Below, piece by piece: positions 9,831-19,756 of a DNA stretch of 64,000 bases. The stretch is taken from the NCBI GenBank assembly GCA_033558025.1, contig JAUCEF010000018.1:558001-622000 (forward strand), read 5' to 3'. The notes below the pieces were generated by a model. That model ran no database searches, had not been told where the DNA came from, and saw only the letters and a program-made list of their open reading frames with translations. This stretch comes from Phytophthora sp. 'mugwort' (lineage: Eukaryota > Oomycota > Peronosporomycetes > Peronosporales > Peronosporaceae). Within the stretch, counting starts at the first letter, position 1. The number at the start of each line of letters is the position of its first letter. The position numbers and the translations under genes are program-made.

Positions 9831-11909
9831 TGTCCATCGCGTCGTTGACCCCTGCCAACAGCAAGAAGGCGAGTGACGGCGGTAAATTCCTTTATAACCT
9901 TTCTTGAGGCGGAGAACATGACACTCGACAAAGCTCAGGAGCTAATTGGAGGCGACGAGACCGGTAAGGTACATAGAATTATGCTAGACAAATACGCACC
10001 TTCACTAGCTAGATCGTGCGGCGAATACATGCCTTGCCTATTTCGGCAATGTTACGAACTGGCTGCTGGACAAGTATCCACAGCGTGGGGCAATAGTAAA
10101 GCTGCAGCTGCAAAGGTTCTATCTGGGCTTGTTAAGTTCTGCGGCAACCGTGACGACGGTGCCTTCAAAAAGAAAGCACCCCCGTGCTCCAAACAAGACT
10201 TAGAAAATATCGTGCGCTTACTTTATACATCTGTCTCTGTAGACAGCGTCTATCTAGATGCATCCCTAGTCGTAATGATGTGGTACCTGTACGGTTTGAT
10301 GTGAATCAAATGGCTTACTAGGTAGTAAGCCATTTGATTCACATTCCTATCCATCGATGGATGGTACGGTATTGGGTATTGTACTAGGTGGTGTGCTTTT
10401 GCTCCGGTTTAAGAGAGTGAAAACAGCTTTAGTACAGGGCATTTCTTCGTACAAGGACCCCACGAGCTTCCTAACCTGCCCGCTGTTTACGTTAGGCAAC
10501 GCTTACCATGCAGACGGATCCTAGCAAGCGATTCTCCCCTCAGTTCCTGTCCAAGAAGCGAAACGCAGCCAACGCGAGTGATGTAGAAATGCTGAGTCTC
10601 GTGGAACTACTGTTTGAGGCAGACGACAACTCGGAGCCTTCGCAAGGAGTATAGCAGTCCTCAGTCAAGAGAGCTGTGCCTGGTGCACAGGCATACGCGA
10701 ATCGATTGTTGGTTAGAGTCAAGCAAACAGCGCAATTGAGACAGATAAGGCTTATCTCGAGACTCACCTCGCACGCCTTCAGCCGTGGCGCAGCCATGCA
10801 CGCCAACGACGGTAGTATCGCCGAGAACTGGATCATCGACCGTGGCGGTTGGCAGTTGGACCGTGTCAACAAAGCGTTCGGGTACATACTGGGTACGACC
10901 CAGACCGACCAGAGCGTAGCCCGTGCCTTAAGCGGGTGGAGCCAAAAAAACGTTCTCGGCTCCCGTCTCTACATGCGCTTGACCCCATGTCGTGATCGTG
11001 CCAGAGCGCTGGAACCGGTGCTGTTCGCGAACACCATCGCATTTGCAGACACCGCATTCAATCTGGATGAACCTGTTACAGAATGCTTGGTAGCGATGCT
11101 GATAATGCACTATCCCGACATGCTGCTGCTTGCGGACGGTAGCGCGCTTGTCGCCAGGTTGCGCGAGGCCACGGCAGAACGGTCGATCGGGAAGCAGAGA
11201 TCCTGGCTTGGAGCGCCTCTATTCGGCTTGCCTTCAACCCCCTTCCAGAGACAACTAGCCCTCATGAATGCAGCTGCGAGTCATCCGCGGTACTAAGATC
11301 GTCAAGCGCCGGTCCGAGCAGATCGAACTACTCATCCTGCAGAACAAACGGCTTGAAGATCGGCAGTTAGCAATCGAGGCACACTTGCGCGCACAGTTAG
11401 ATACCCCAGCAACCAACTGCCAACCTGCCATCGCCCAATCAGCAGCCACACAGACAGCTCAGCAGACCCAACAAACCGTACACCCGAAGAAGAAGGGCTC
11501 GCAGTCACTATGGGCAGTCTGGTACGAGTGGTTTACTGCCGAACCGCGTGTATATGCCTCGCGATCTGTTAAAAAGACAACGCTGTACGAGTTTAGGCAC
11601 ACCGTAAGTTACATGATGCCGCTCTTACTGATGGGATTCGCACTGGATGAAACGTTCAGTGCGTTCGAAAGCGAGGCGCTCAACGTTGGGCAGCAGGGGC
11701 AAGAGAATACGCTCGATTTCCTAATATCAAATGGATCGTCAGCACTTGCAGCTGGTACCGCATTGAAGGCTCTGCGCAAGGCCCACAAGGCCGGAAAGAT
11801 AGATGTCCACATCGCCCAATTCCACGAGCGCGCAGGCAACGGAGCCGTGGTTGATCCAACGCCTGCTTCCGCCCTTCCTGTCGTCTTTCGCCTGCATCCA
11901 ATGCAATAA
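9830..11909 (+). pseudogene. Crypton tyrosine recombinase, copy 1
   Basis: Cryptons move with a tyrosine recombinase (YR) instead of a DDE transposase. Order of parts: N-terminal SAM-like core-binding segment (VNSFITFLEAENMTLDKAQEL from 9873, on to ASLVVMMWYLYG at about 10300); first catalytic region (RFKRVKTALVQG, near 10400); HxxR block (LTSHAFSRGAAMHAN, near 10765); WIIDRGGW; and the nucleophile block NKAFGYILGT, with Tyr codon at 10883-10885. A C-terminal domain follows (LWAVWYEWFTAEPRVY through EFRHTVSYMMPLLLMGF) and ends at 11909. The frame breaks at 10300-10343 because of a perfect palindrome and again near 11290. Catalytic residues are kept, so death looks recent. Compare the copies at 17855, 53557 and 62909. 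Confidence 0.85.
10300..10343. repeat. Perfect inverted duplication in Crypton 1
   Basis: Two perfect 21-bp arms (10300-10320 and 10323-10343) separated by GG. It lies just where the Crypton core-binding domain should continue after the WYLYG motif and it introduces stop codons, so it is a derived mutation that splits the gene. Confidence 0.9.
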
Positions 11910-11984
11910 CCTTCATACAATAACGCAAAACATGCAATAACCTTCACATAATTATGCAAAAGCATAAAAGCATCGTTAAATGAA

Positions 11985-12046
11985 GATGATGGCCGGTTCC
12001 GAACCGGCCTACAGCCAAAGCTGCTCCTCCACTGAGAGGCAACATC
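11985..12046 (-). ncRNA. 62-nt tRNA-like sequence A (SINE-like head)
   Basis: Acceptor-like ends GATGTTG and CATCATC pair at 6 of 7 positions. It has a D-arm-like CCTCTCAGTGGAGG and a perfect T-arm GCCGG-TTCGGAA-CCGGC (B-box). The anticodon arm is shrunk to CAGC-TTTG-GCTG (4-bp stem, 4-nt loop), so it is about 10 nt shorter than a tRNA and cannot carry a normal anticodon loop. It sits in a repeat shared with copy B about 228 bp away, which fits a tRNA-derived SINE or a tRNA pseudogene. Confidence 0.55.
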
Positions 12047-12212
12047 GCGGGGGGTTACCACAGAGACATTGCTGCGCCACGAGTAGTAGAAGTAGCATGC
12101 GCAAGGGAGAGGCACCATACGCACATACGTACAGGTAGGGTGAGGAAGGGGGGCCGTATAAAATCCCTTCATACAATAATGCACAATTTTATAATAAGCA
12201 TAATTAATTGAA

Positions 12213-12274
12213 GATGATGGCCAGTTTCGAACCGGCCTGCAGCCAAAGCTGCTCCTCTACCGAGAGGCACCGTC
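12213..12274 (-). ncRNA. 62-nt tRNA-like sequence B (SINE-like head)
   Basis: Same architecture as copy A, including the same shortened anticodon arm, with substitutions in the acceptor and T-stem (GACGGTG end; CCAGTTTCGAACCGG on the plus strand). Flanks are shared with copy A: CCTTCATACAATAA-like motif on the low side, CATACGCACATAC motif on the high side. Confidence 0.55.
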
Positions 12275-12349
12275 CTGGGATATTAGCACAGCGCCATACA
12301 CAAGCGAGAGAGACACCATACGCACATACATACGCATAAGGCGAGGGAA

Positions 12350-13600
12350 TGTGGCGCTAACGGGCCCTTGTCCAGCGGACACGCCCCCGCGCTGGATTGG
12401 CCTGCACCCGACTTAAGCAGCCTTGACCGACGAACCCAACATGGCGGTGGCCAGCGGCACGATCTTCGGCTTGGCTTGGAGCGCGGTCGGTGGGCATCAA
12501 CTGTTGGCGCTTCGTCGTGCTATCTGCTGCTCCAACGCTGAATGGCACGTGGCGGCGTTGGTGTTTGTGTGGTGTGCCACTAATCGGAGAACAGTAGTAA
12601 CAAAACTGATTTGCTATATTACCGGTACTGGTTGGAATTTGTACGGTATGGTAGGGGCATTTATAATATAGAGTAATTGCCGCTCCCATTCTTATTGCTA
12701 CGTAATGTCTTCTGGTTATTCTTAATGCATACGAGTTCGAAAAAGCAACTGTGCTTGTTCTTCAATGACTCCATTGATCGGATGGGTCCGATCATGAAGA
12801 TATGCATATGATACGCTAACATCATAGCATTTTATGGACATACACTTTTTTCATGTCCCTCCGATCCGATACGTCGAAATTGCCAGCATAGACGACCGAC
12901 CTATCCTAAACATAATCACTGGTTGAAATTGGTTTATACCCCTGTTCTGATTGGATGATAGCAAATAGCACGATGTGATTGACCGTAAAGAAGTATACCA
13001 AAACTGAGTATGGGCGGATAAGCGGTCATATCCATCCATATCATGATGGTTCCGGCATCCCTACGCATTCCGATAGTGTTACAACTTGAGAAGCTTGCCA
13101 AAAACGGTGCAAGAATAGGGGTAAATGACTCAAACGCAACCAGTATATTAGGTTAGGTCTTTTTATCGATTGGTCTGACCGTTCGCTTCTGCTTTTAACC
13201 CCTTGCACGCGGAGGAGCAACATGGCGTGATACCAAAAACCCTTATGCTGTTCCCAACAACATACGAATTGTATGAATTATAGTATGACACAGTTTAGAC
13301 AAGTAGTTTTTGGACTTTTTGCGCGCGACATATTGCTAAGCTCCCTGGCAATAATTCCGCAAAGTGGATGCGTGTGTGACACGACTACTTAAACCAATCA
13401 CCGAGTGTCTGAATTTGAGATTCCTGTGGCGGGGCACCAGACAGAGTGCAGGCGCGTGCCACGAGCGCCATATCGTTTCCTGCACGAGACCAAGCCAGCT
13501 AAGAAGCGCAATCAAAGCAAGCCGTTGTCACTGATGGAGACAAGTACACACGAATCGGATACATGCAATTAATGCATTATGAGCTTTGGAGCTAAACGTC
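12350..13600. other. Intergenic, no gene recognised
   Basis: AT-rich with scattered short frames. The stretch about 13020-13160 (including ATCCATATCATGATGG and ATCCCTACGCATTCC) is related to 55660-55760, so part of it is a dispersed repeat. Confidence 0.5.
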
Positions 13601-14087
13601 GGTCTTATCTACTCTGTTACTAAAGCTCTGTCTCGAATGCTACTGGCCTCGGGCGCGAACTCGCCGCTTTGCCACACCCTGTGCCAAATCTTCGAGCAGG
13701 TGAGCGCCTCGTTCTTTGCGTGGCTCCAAACCTTGTTGCACAGCGGAACCAAACCTCGCTTGCCATGAGAACACTGCGGGCAGATGTAGGTCGAGGTCCC
13801 TCCTCTCTTCTTTCCTTGGGGCTTGTAGAACGAACACACCTTACACTGGCGCTGCCGTAGACGCTGGACATCATTGTTCATGCAAGAATCGTAAAAGTAG
13901 GAGAGGAAGAGCGTGCGGGGCGAGTCGATGAAGAAGGCTTCTTGGCGAGGTTGCAAAACCAAAAGTGAGTGGGTTTGATGTCGTTGTTCTCTATCTTCCT
14001 AGCTCATTTCTTCTACTGTCTTTGCTACGGTGAGTTTTCTAATGCCATCAGGTATCCCATATGTATAGTGGGAAGATGCAAAAATTG

Positions 14088-14161
14088 TGGCCAAAGCGGG
14101 ACTCGAACCCGCTAACTACTGGCTCACAAAGAGAGACTAAACCAGCTGAGCTACAGAAAAC
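14088..14161 (-). ncRNA. tRNA-like sequence (tRNA-derived repeat head)
   Basis: A box A (TAGCTCAGCTGGTTTAG) and a perfect T-arm GCGGG-TTCGAGT-CCCGC spaced as in a tRNA, 74 nt. The acceptor strands (GTTTTCT and TTTGGCC) do not pair and the anticodon arm is degenerate. It is therefore a tRNA-derived repeat, not a working tRNA. Confidence 0.6.
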
Positions 14162-14290
14162 ATTGTTGTAGTTATCATGAATGCATATTGATTCCAAAAA
14201 AAACCATAACTCACGCAAACCCATACATGCACAACATATGCAAACCAGCATTTCAACACACGCAACACCATCTGCCAACAAATCGGTCAC
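14088..14290 (-). repeat. tRNA-derived dispersed repeat inside piggyBac gene
   Basis: The stretch of about 200 bp containing the tRNA-like sequence and the adjoining GTGTGTTGAAATG...GGTTTGCGTGAGTTATGG-type sequence interrupts the piggyBac coding region. Its high-coordinate part is shared with 36310-36475, so it is dispersed. Confidence 0.6.
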
Positions 14291-16869
14291 CTGAGCGAGA
14301 GTGTAATCTCCATTTACATAAACAGGCATCTCACTTGACCCCTGCGCAGTAATGTCAGATCTTCTGTTTGTAAAGCTGGATTCTGTCTGTCCGAGGTGCT
14401 CTTGGTGTAGTCTTGCCAGGAACTCGAAGTGTGAGTTCTTCCGCTTCTTCTTCTCCCAGAGTTTCCGGTAGATGATGTACGCACTCACAAGCGCCATACC
14501 CACCAGCCGAAGAAAGAGACACTTGTAGTATTTATTGAACCTGCAGACCAGAACAGCATAAGTGAAAATGCATAGCCAGTCCCTGTCAGCATTTTGTCAT
14601 TAAATTGTACTTTATTGACATCTGCATCGAATACGCTTGAAGGCGTAGCTGATCATGACGATCGACGCCTCCATGTAGCGTTGTTACTCCGCAATCAATT
14701 ATAGGCATGACGCATTGCTTGGGGGCCCTCACTTCTCACGTCGCCGAACGGTGGTCGGATCAGCCATCACTTGTGACGCCAAAAAAAATACATGATGGTG
14801 TTGTGTGCCCTCATCAATGTCAAAAGTCGCTGGTTTGATTTGGCCACCGCCATTCTGAAAGAACCACGTGGTGTTCTGGCTTGCCCTTTTATTCTTCGGA
14901 TACGTCAGCGCGTCGCACCACCCCTTTTGGTCAGTCTGCATCGTGCCGACGTAGTTGAACCCCATTGTCCGGAGCTGCCGTGCCAGAGGTATGGGCGAGT
15001 AGTAGCGGTCTTAAAAAATCACCAACCGACGCCCTTCATACGGCATCCCATGAAACACGCACCCAATGTTACGGATCACAGCCGCTGGACCGTTCTTGGT
15101 GTCCATCGATTGAGTGTCTTCAGTGTCGACAGCTCTCACGATGTCGAGCTCAACCCTGCAATTGACCAAATGATGACATGTGAGTGTACACAACGGGTTC
15201 ACCGCAACACACGGACTCAGTACAACACCGTAAAAACAAAGAAATCGAGGGGCAGAGAAAGAACGTAAACCGGCCTTGACGAAAAACACCCCACCTTAGT
15301 ACTATCACTTGTAAGTAAACCATAAAGATTATCAACTTTCTAATGATTTGCATTTACTGACCAGAATTACTTTTTACCACGTAAAAGGCTCAAAGTTTAT
15401 AAACAATTTAATATATCAATGGGACTTTTACACGTGTTGCGGTGAACCCGTGGTTTACGGTATACCATCGCGAGAATAACCCCATCCTGTCAGCATACGT
15501 ACCACTTGCAATACCCTGTCTCGGCGCAGCAAGTCATGACACATTTGAAGCCCCACTGATGTGGCTTGTCTTTCATGAAGGTCCTCATTGGATTTCGGCG
15601 GTTGTGAGACGGAAGAACACCTTCGTCGATTACAACGCGTGATCCAAGTACATACCCCTGCTGAAGATCGTCTCTAGCACCGACAGAATGGAATGGATTT
15701 TTCAAGCTCGGTCCGTTGTGCCGCTGGGTTCTCGTTGTCCGTAAAGTGAATAAATCGTGAAATCGTTTGAAATCGGTCACGCGGCATCACTTTGTTGGAA
15801 GTACCCGCAGGTAAAACGCTGATCCATCAGTTTGTCGGTGTCCATCCATTTGCTTGCATGGCCGAAGCGCATGGGCGAACATCAGGCCAATCCATTGTAC
15901 AACTTCGTGAGGAGCATTTTTGAAATTTCTCAAGCTTCGTAATGTAGCTGTACTTCTCTGTGCGCGATGCGTAACGCAGCTTTTTTTTCTCTTCTGCCTT
16001 CTGGAGTCTTGTCTCAAAGGTTTGCTTCCAGTACAGATGCGTCTGGACTGTTTCATGCCGCTAAGACGTCTTTGGGAGGAAGTAATAGAAGAGCTGGAGC
16101 GGGGATTTGGAAGCCGACATGACGTCTTTTGATGGTCCGCAGTACCCTTCGTACATCTTGTTCACAACTGAGTCTGCCACGATCTCTGCTTCAACGTTGT
16201 CTGGAAGCACGTCCCAGCCATTCACCTTCATTTGGTCAAGTTGCTCTTTCGTGTACACCTCAGAGGAATCTTTCAGCACTACAAAACTGTCAGAAGCTAT
16301 TCAAGTCAGGGTAAGACACAAAAGCGCATGCTCACCTTGTACACTCATGTGCCAGCGTTCCCGTTCATCGTCATCCGTCAGTCTGGCGACGCGGTGCAGT
16401 TCTTGTTGTAGCCTTTCGGTCTTACTAGAATCAGCGTCACTAACATACATAATACAGACGCCAACGTAAGCTACAGAGACGTAAATACAACACGTAGAGG
16501 CGCACGGCACCTACTGGCATGGGCATCTGTGCGTACCATCACACTGGCGATGTTTAGCGGCCGGCAGAGCTCCTTGTCTTCCCGCACGTAGGCCAGTAGC
16601 TCGTCCTCGCCGTTGAAAGAAAAATCGACTCCCTTAGTGCCACTCTTCAGAGTGCGCCCAGGCTTCAGGTAGTTGGCGCTACAGTAGTAACCGCAACAAA
16701 TTGATTTAGCATGATAACCGCAATAACATCGTATTCGTGCCAGTCGTGCCAGGCGCACAGGATCTGTCTTCGTAGCTGGCTTCCACGACCAGCCCGCGGA
16801 GCGACGACGGGGCCATATGTCCCGGACGTCTATAGCCTAGGCCATGGCGCTCGTGCTCTGCCCATCGAA

Positions 16870-17580
16870 ATCCAAGAATGAGTGGCTTGGTGGCAGAGCG
16901 GGAAGGGGAAAACCGATTTTGGATGATTTTCGAAAAAAAATGAGCCTGCTCCTACGCGCGGTACTTCGGCCCAGTTGTTTGGGTAGCCAATAGCAACAAC
17001 GTTCTCAAATAAGTGGACCAATATGATTACCCTAACTTGTGGGAAGGGACGCTAATCCCGTTTTGCGGATTTCGACAATTAGTGAAATCAAGTAGTTCTT
17101 ATGCTGTTCAGAATAGAATCAGGCCCTTTGCCGACCCTTCGCGTGCAAGGGATCAAGTGGCGCTCGCAGCCGCGAGGAAATCGCCTCTAGCGGCCTCTGG
17201 GCCGAGAAAAATGGCGTTTTTGATATGCAAGCATTTGGGGCCGGAACATAATACATCGGTGCCTGCAAATTCATTAATGAAGCTAAAACTCCCGGGGGGC
17301 GTAATTTGGAGCAGTCTTGGGACAGCGGTGTCCGAGTTCATAGTTTTAATGGTTGCTTTATTGGTAGAGTTGACAGCCAATCCGCATTTGCCACATGTGC
17401 CGCCAGAGACACGCGCTGTGTTAGTAGTTTGTCAGCCACAGCTCATCCTGAGTCGCCGTCGACGAAGGCTCTTTAATCTCAGTCCCATTTTTACTGTTAG
17501 CATAGTACGCAAGTCTTCTGCTTGATCCTCTCCAAGCCCTTACAGCCCGTACGAGGGCCGCTGCCCAATCGCCTCATACT
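16870..17580. other. No gene recognised; contains a dispersed repeat
   Basis: The 170-residue frame at 17013-17525 has no recognisable domain. Part of the region (17145-17350) has a diverged counterpart at 55825-56015, listed separately. Confidence 0.5.
17145..17350. repeat. Diverged dispersed repeat, copy 1
   Basis: Shares the motifs GCCGCGAGGAAAT, TAGAGGCCTCT-like and AATTTGGAGCAG/AATTTAAAGCA with 55825-56015 in the same orientation. Family unknown. Confidence 0.5.
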
Positions 17581-17581
17581 G

Positions 17582-17598
17582 CCCCCCCCCCCCCCCCC
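17582..17598. repeat. Poly-C tract (17)
   Basis: Seventeen consecutive C followed by a CT-rich tail. One of six G/C homopolymers of 12 or more in the window. Confidence 0.95.
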
Positions 17599-17616
17599 TC
17601 CCTCTCCCCTTCAAAT

Positions 17617-17708
17617 TTAGCCGTAGCTCGATTGGCTAGAGCATAGGCCTCGGCCCTTATATGCCTGTTCAGGGTTTAGGGTTTAGGGTTTAGGGTTTAG
17701 GGTTTAGG
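17617..17708 (+). repeat. tRNA-like 5' half joined to (TTTAGGG)5
   Basis: 17620-17665 resembles the acceptor, D-arm (GTAGCTCGATTGGCTAGAGC) and anticodon region of a tRNA. Where the T-arm should begin, the sequence becomes five perfect AGGGTTT units (17671-17705) plus AGG. This is an interstitial telomeric tract of the plant/oomycete type. Confidence 0.75.
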
Positions 17709-18947
17709 TCGGAAGGGGACGGTGTTATCGATCAGGACTGGTAGTTGGAGCTACGTACGCGTTACAGCGCGCGTGAGGTCGGCACGCTGGTTGTTGTACT
17801 ATTGCATGTCAAGTGCGTGTGAGCTATGTTTTTTATGTGTCGTATATAACTCTCTTACACGTGGCCTGTCAGAACGTCCCCAGCGCCTCTTGCCTTGATA
17901 CCCCTCGCCTTCAGAAATTCTAACATGGAAGCTTCAGCGCCGCGGCCGAGTTTGAGGACGCGGTCCTTGTAGTCCGCCGCCAGCTCGTCAAGCGTGAAAC
18001 CTTCTTCGAAGAAAGGCTTCATGAAGACAACAATGTGTCGAGAATCCGACTGTTTTTTCTCGTTTTTACCGTTGCTTACCGCAAATAACCGGTCCACGGA
18101 GTCCCAGACACGAGGCACCCGCGTGTACCATTCCAACCGCGCGTCGGACAGGTTCGCGTGTAGCAGCTTCTTTCTGCGCTTGGGTGGCGTTGCTTGAGCT
18201 CACACTGCTTGTTCTTGTTCTTGTTCCGGTTCAGCACTCATTCGTCGTTTTAGAATAACATTTTAAGCCAGAAGCAGTCGTACACCATCTGTCTTTTGCC
18301 CTCCATAACCTCTTGATTGACAGCCACATGATGATACCCATAGGATTTGGTTTTGTTCTCTTGTTCTCCCCATCGTCCGATATGGTGTTTAGAGCTACGG
18401 ACCACGCACGCACGTCGGCGACCGGTATTCCTGCAGCACCTTAGCGCTCCTTCACCCGAGCTACGAATAAGCTCTTGGGTACCAAGCTCTTCATGAGCGG
18501 GCGATACTTGATCAGGTAAACTGTCAGAACCCCGATGACTATGTTTAGCGCTTCGTCGATGAACCCTGTGTAGGTCGGGACAAAGTAAGGATTGCAGGCG
18601 CACGAGACGTTCCTGACCACCGTGGTCAAACGCGGCGACATCAGCGAGCTTGGGGACATCGTCGGGCTTCCATCCCCTCAAGACCCAGGCAACCTTCCTG
18701 TCCTCGCGAAGAGTGTTGAAGACGTTGGTGAAGCCTTTGTTCGTCTTCGACATGATCGAAGATCCACTGCGCGGCCAGGCGTCCGTCCCCGTTCGTATGC
18801 TGGGCGCCGCCTCTGCGCAAGAGTGATACATCAGGTTGCCCGCCGCATCAGCCACGCGCTTCATCTTCAACAACCGGTTCACACACGCTTGAACGCCGTC
18901 TTCACCGCGGGGCTGTCTTGGGGGCACATGTGTCCGTTGCGTCGCAG

Positions 18948-18961
<14 letters not shown>

Positions 18962-18978
<17 letters not shown>

Positions 18979-18979
18979 G
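18962..18979. repeat. Poly-G tract (18) after (GT)n
   Basis: Eighteen G preceded by about nine GT units, within the Crypton copy 2 coding region. On the coding strand it reads as poly-Pro followed by Thr-His repeats. Confidence 0.95.
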
Positions 18980-19522
18980 TCGTCTGCGTAGAGCTTCCGC
19001 ACGACCTGCCAGAGAAGATACCGACTGCAGCAAATTGAGCAGCCAAACCCCGGCGTCCAGCCACAAGGCAGCAGTTGAGGACAGCGATGGGAGCTGGCTT
19101 AGGAAGGAGGCGCATGGCGCTTCCTGCATCATCAAAACCACCGCTAGCGTGAAGATTGGACAGGTAAGGAAGTCGTCGCGGTCGGGTACAAGCGCCAGCC
19201 TTGATCTTCGGATGTTTTCACGCGAAGCATGCGGACGTAGATGACCGTCAACCGGATGGTCACGCGCTGCTTGCTCATGCAGACGAAGTATGAGGAACGC
19301 ACGAAGCAGTGCCACATTAGGCGTGCAAACACAGCGTCTTCGCAGTCAAATGCCACTGCCGCGATCGAGTAGATGTGGCGCGTCAGCGACTGTAGGTCAA
19401 ACTTTGTGCAAGGTGGGGCTTTGTTAATAAAGCCTCCTTGTTTTCACGCGTCATGCACTGCTTCTCTAACGTTTTGCTCTTTTTCAAGTGGTCAGCTTCG
19501 CTAGCTGTCTAATATGAGGACG

Positions 19523-19622
19523 GATGTTCCTCAAACAACCGCAGCTTCACATTTCTGAAGTAAGCGATAACAGATGTTCCTCAAACAACCACAGCTTCAC
19601 ATTTCTGAAGTAATTGATAACA
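19523..19622. repeat. 50-bp tandem duplication inside Crypton 2
   Basis: Units 19523-19572 and 19573-19622 differ by only a few substitutions. The minus strand encodes the INYFRNVKL segment of the recombinase, so the duplication repeats that segment and shifts the frame (50 is not a multiple of 3). Confidence 0.9.
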
Positions 19623-19756
19623 GAGTTACGCGATAGCTTACCTTTCTTACCTTCATGCGTTGCTAGACAGTTGCCGAATCGGTCCACCAGCGTCGCGACG
19701 ATTTTTTTTTATTTGCCATGGTTATCGCTGAGAAACACGTTTGGATAACGTTCATA

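Larger units (their letters stand above)
11910..12350 (-). repeat. Two-copy tandem repeat around the tRNA-like heads
   Basis: About 255-bp units, diverged, arranged head to tail immediately after the end of Crypton 1. Each reads, on the minus strand: GTATGTGCG-like leader, shortened tRNA-like head, AT-rich tail ending in TTGTATGAAGG. The form (pol III boxes then a short AT-rich tail) matches a tRNA-derived SINE. Confidence 0.5.
13605..16860 (-). pseudogene. piggyBac-type transposase, decayed
   Basis: Read on the minus strand the parts come in piggyBac (DDE_Tnp_1_7) order. A chromo-like N-terminal motif (GVDFSFNGEDELLAYVRE, near 16650) comes first, then a helical domain (LFYYFLPKTS, near 16080) and a catalytic block IDEGVLPSHNRRNPMRTFM with KPHQWGFKCVMTC (near 15640-15540). 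RRLVIF then DRYYSPIPRQL (near 15030) and MGFNYVGTMQTDQKGW (near 14950) follow. A C-terminal segment (FNKYYKCLFLRLVGMALVSAYI, near 14540-14480) precedes a Cys-rich zinc-binding tail (CKVCSFYKPQGKK, YICPQC, LTCSKIWHRVW, 13840-13660). A TAA interrupts RRLVIF/DRYY, other frames shift, and a tRNA-derived repeat lies at about 14088-14290 between FLARLHQEH and the Cys-rich tail. Not functional. Confidence 0.8.
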
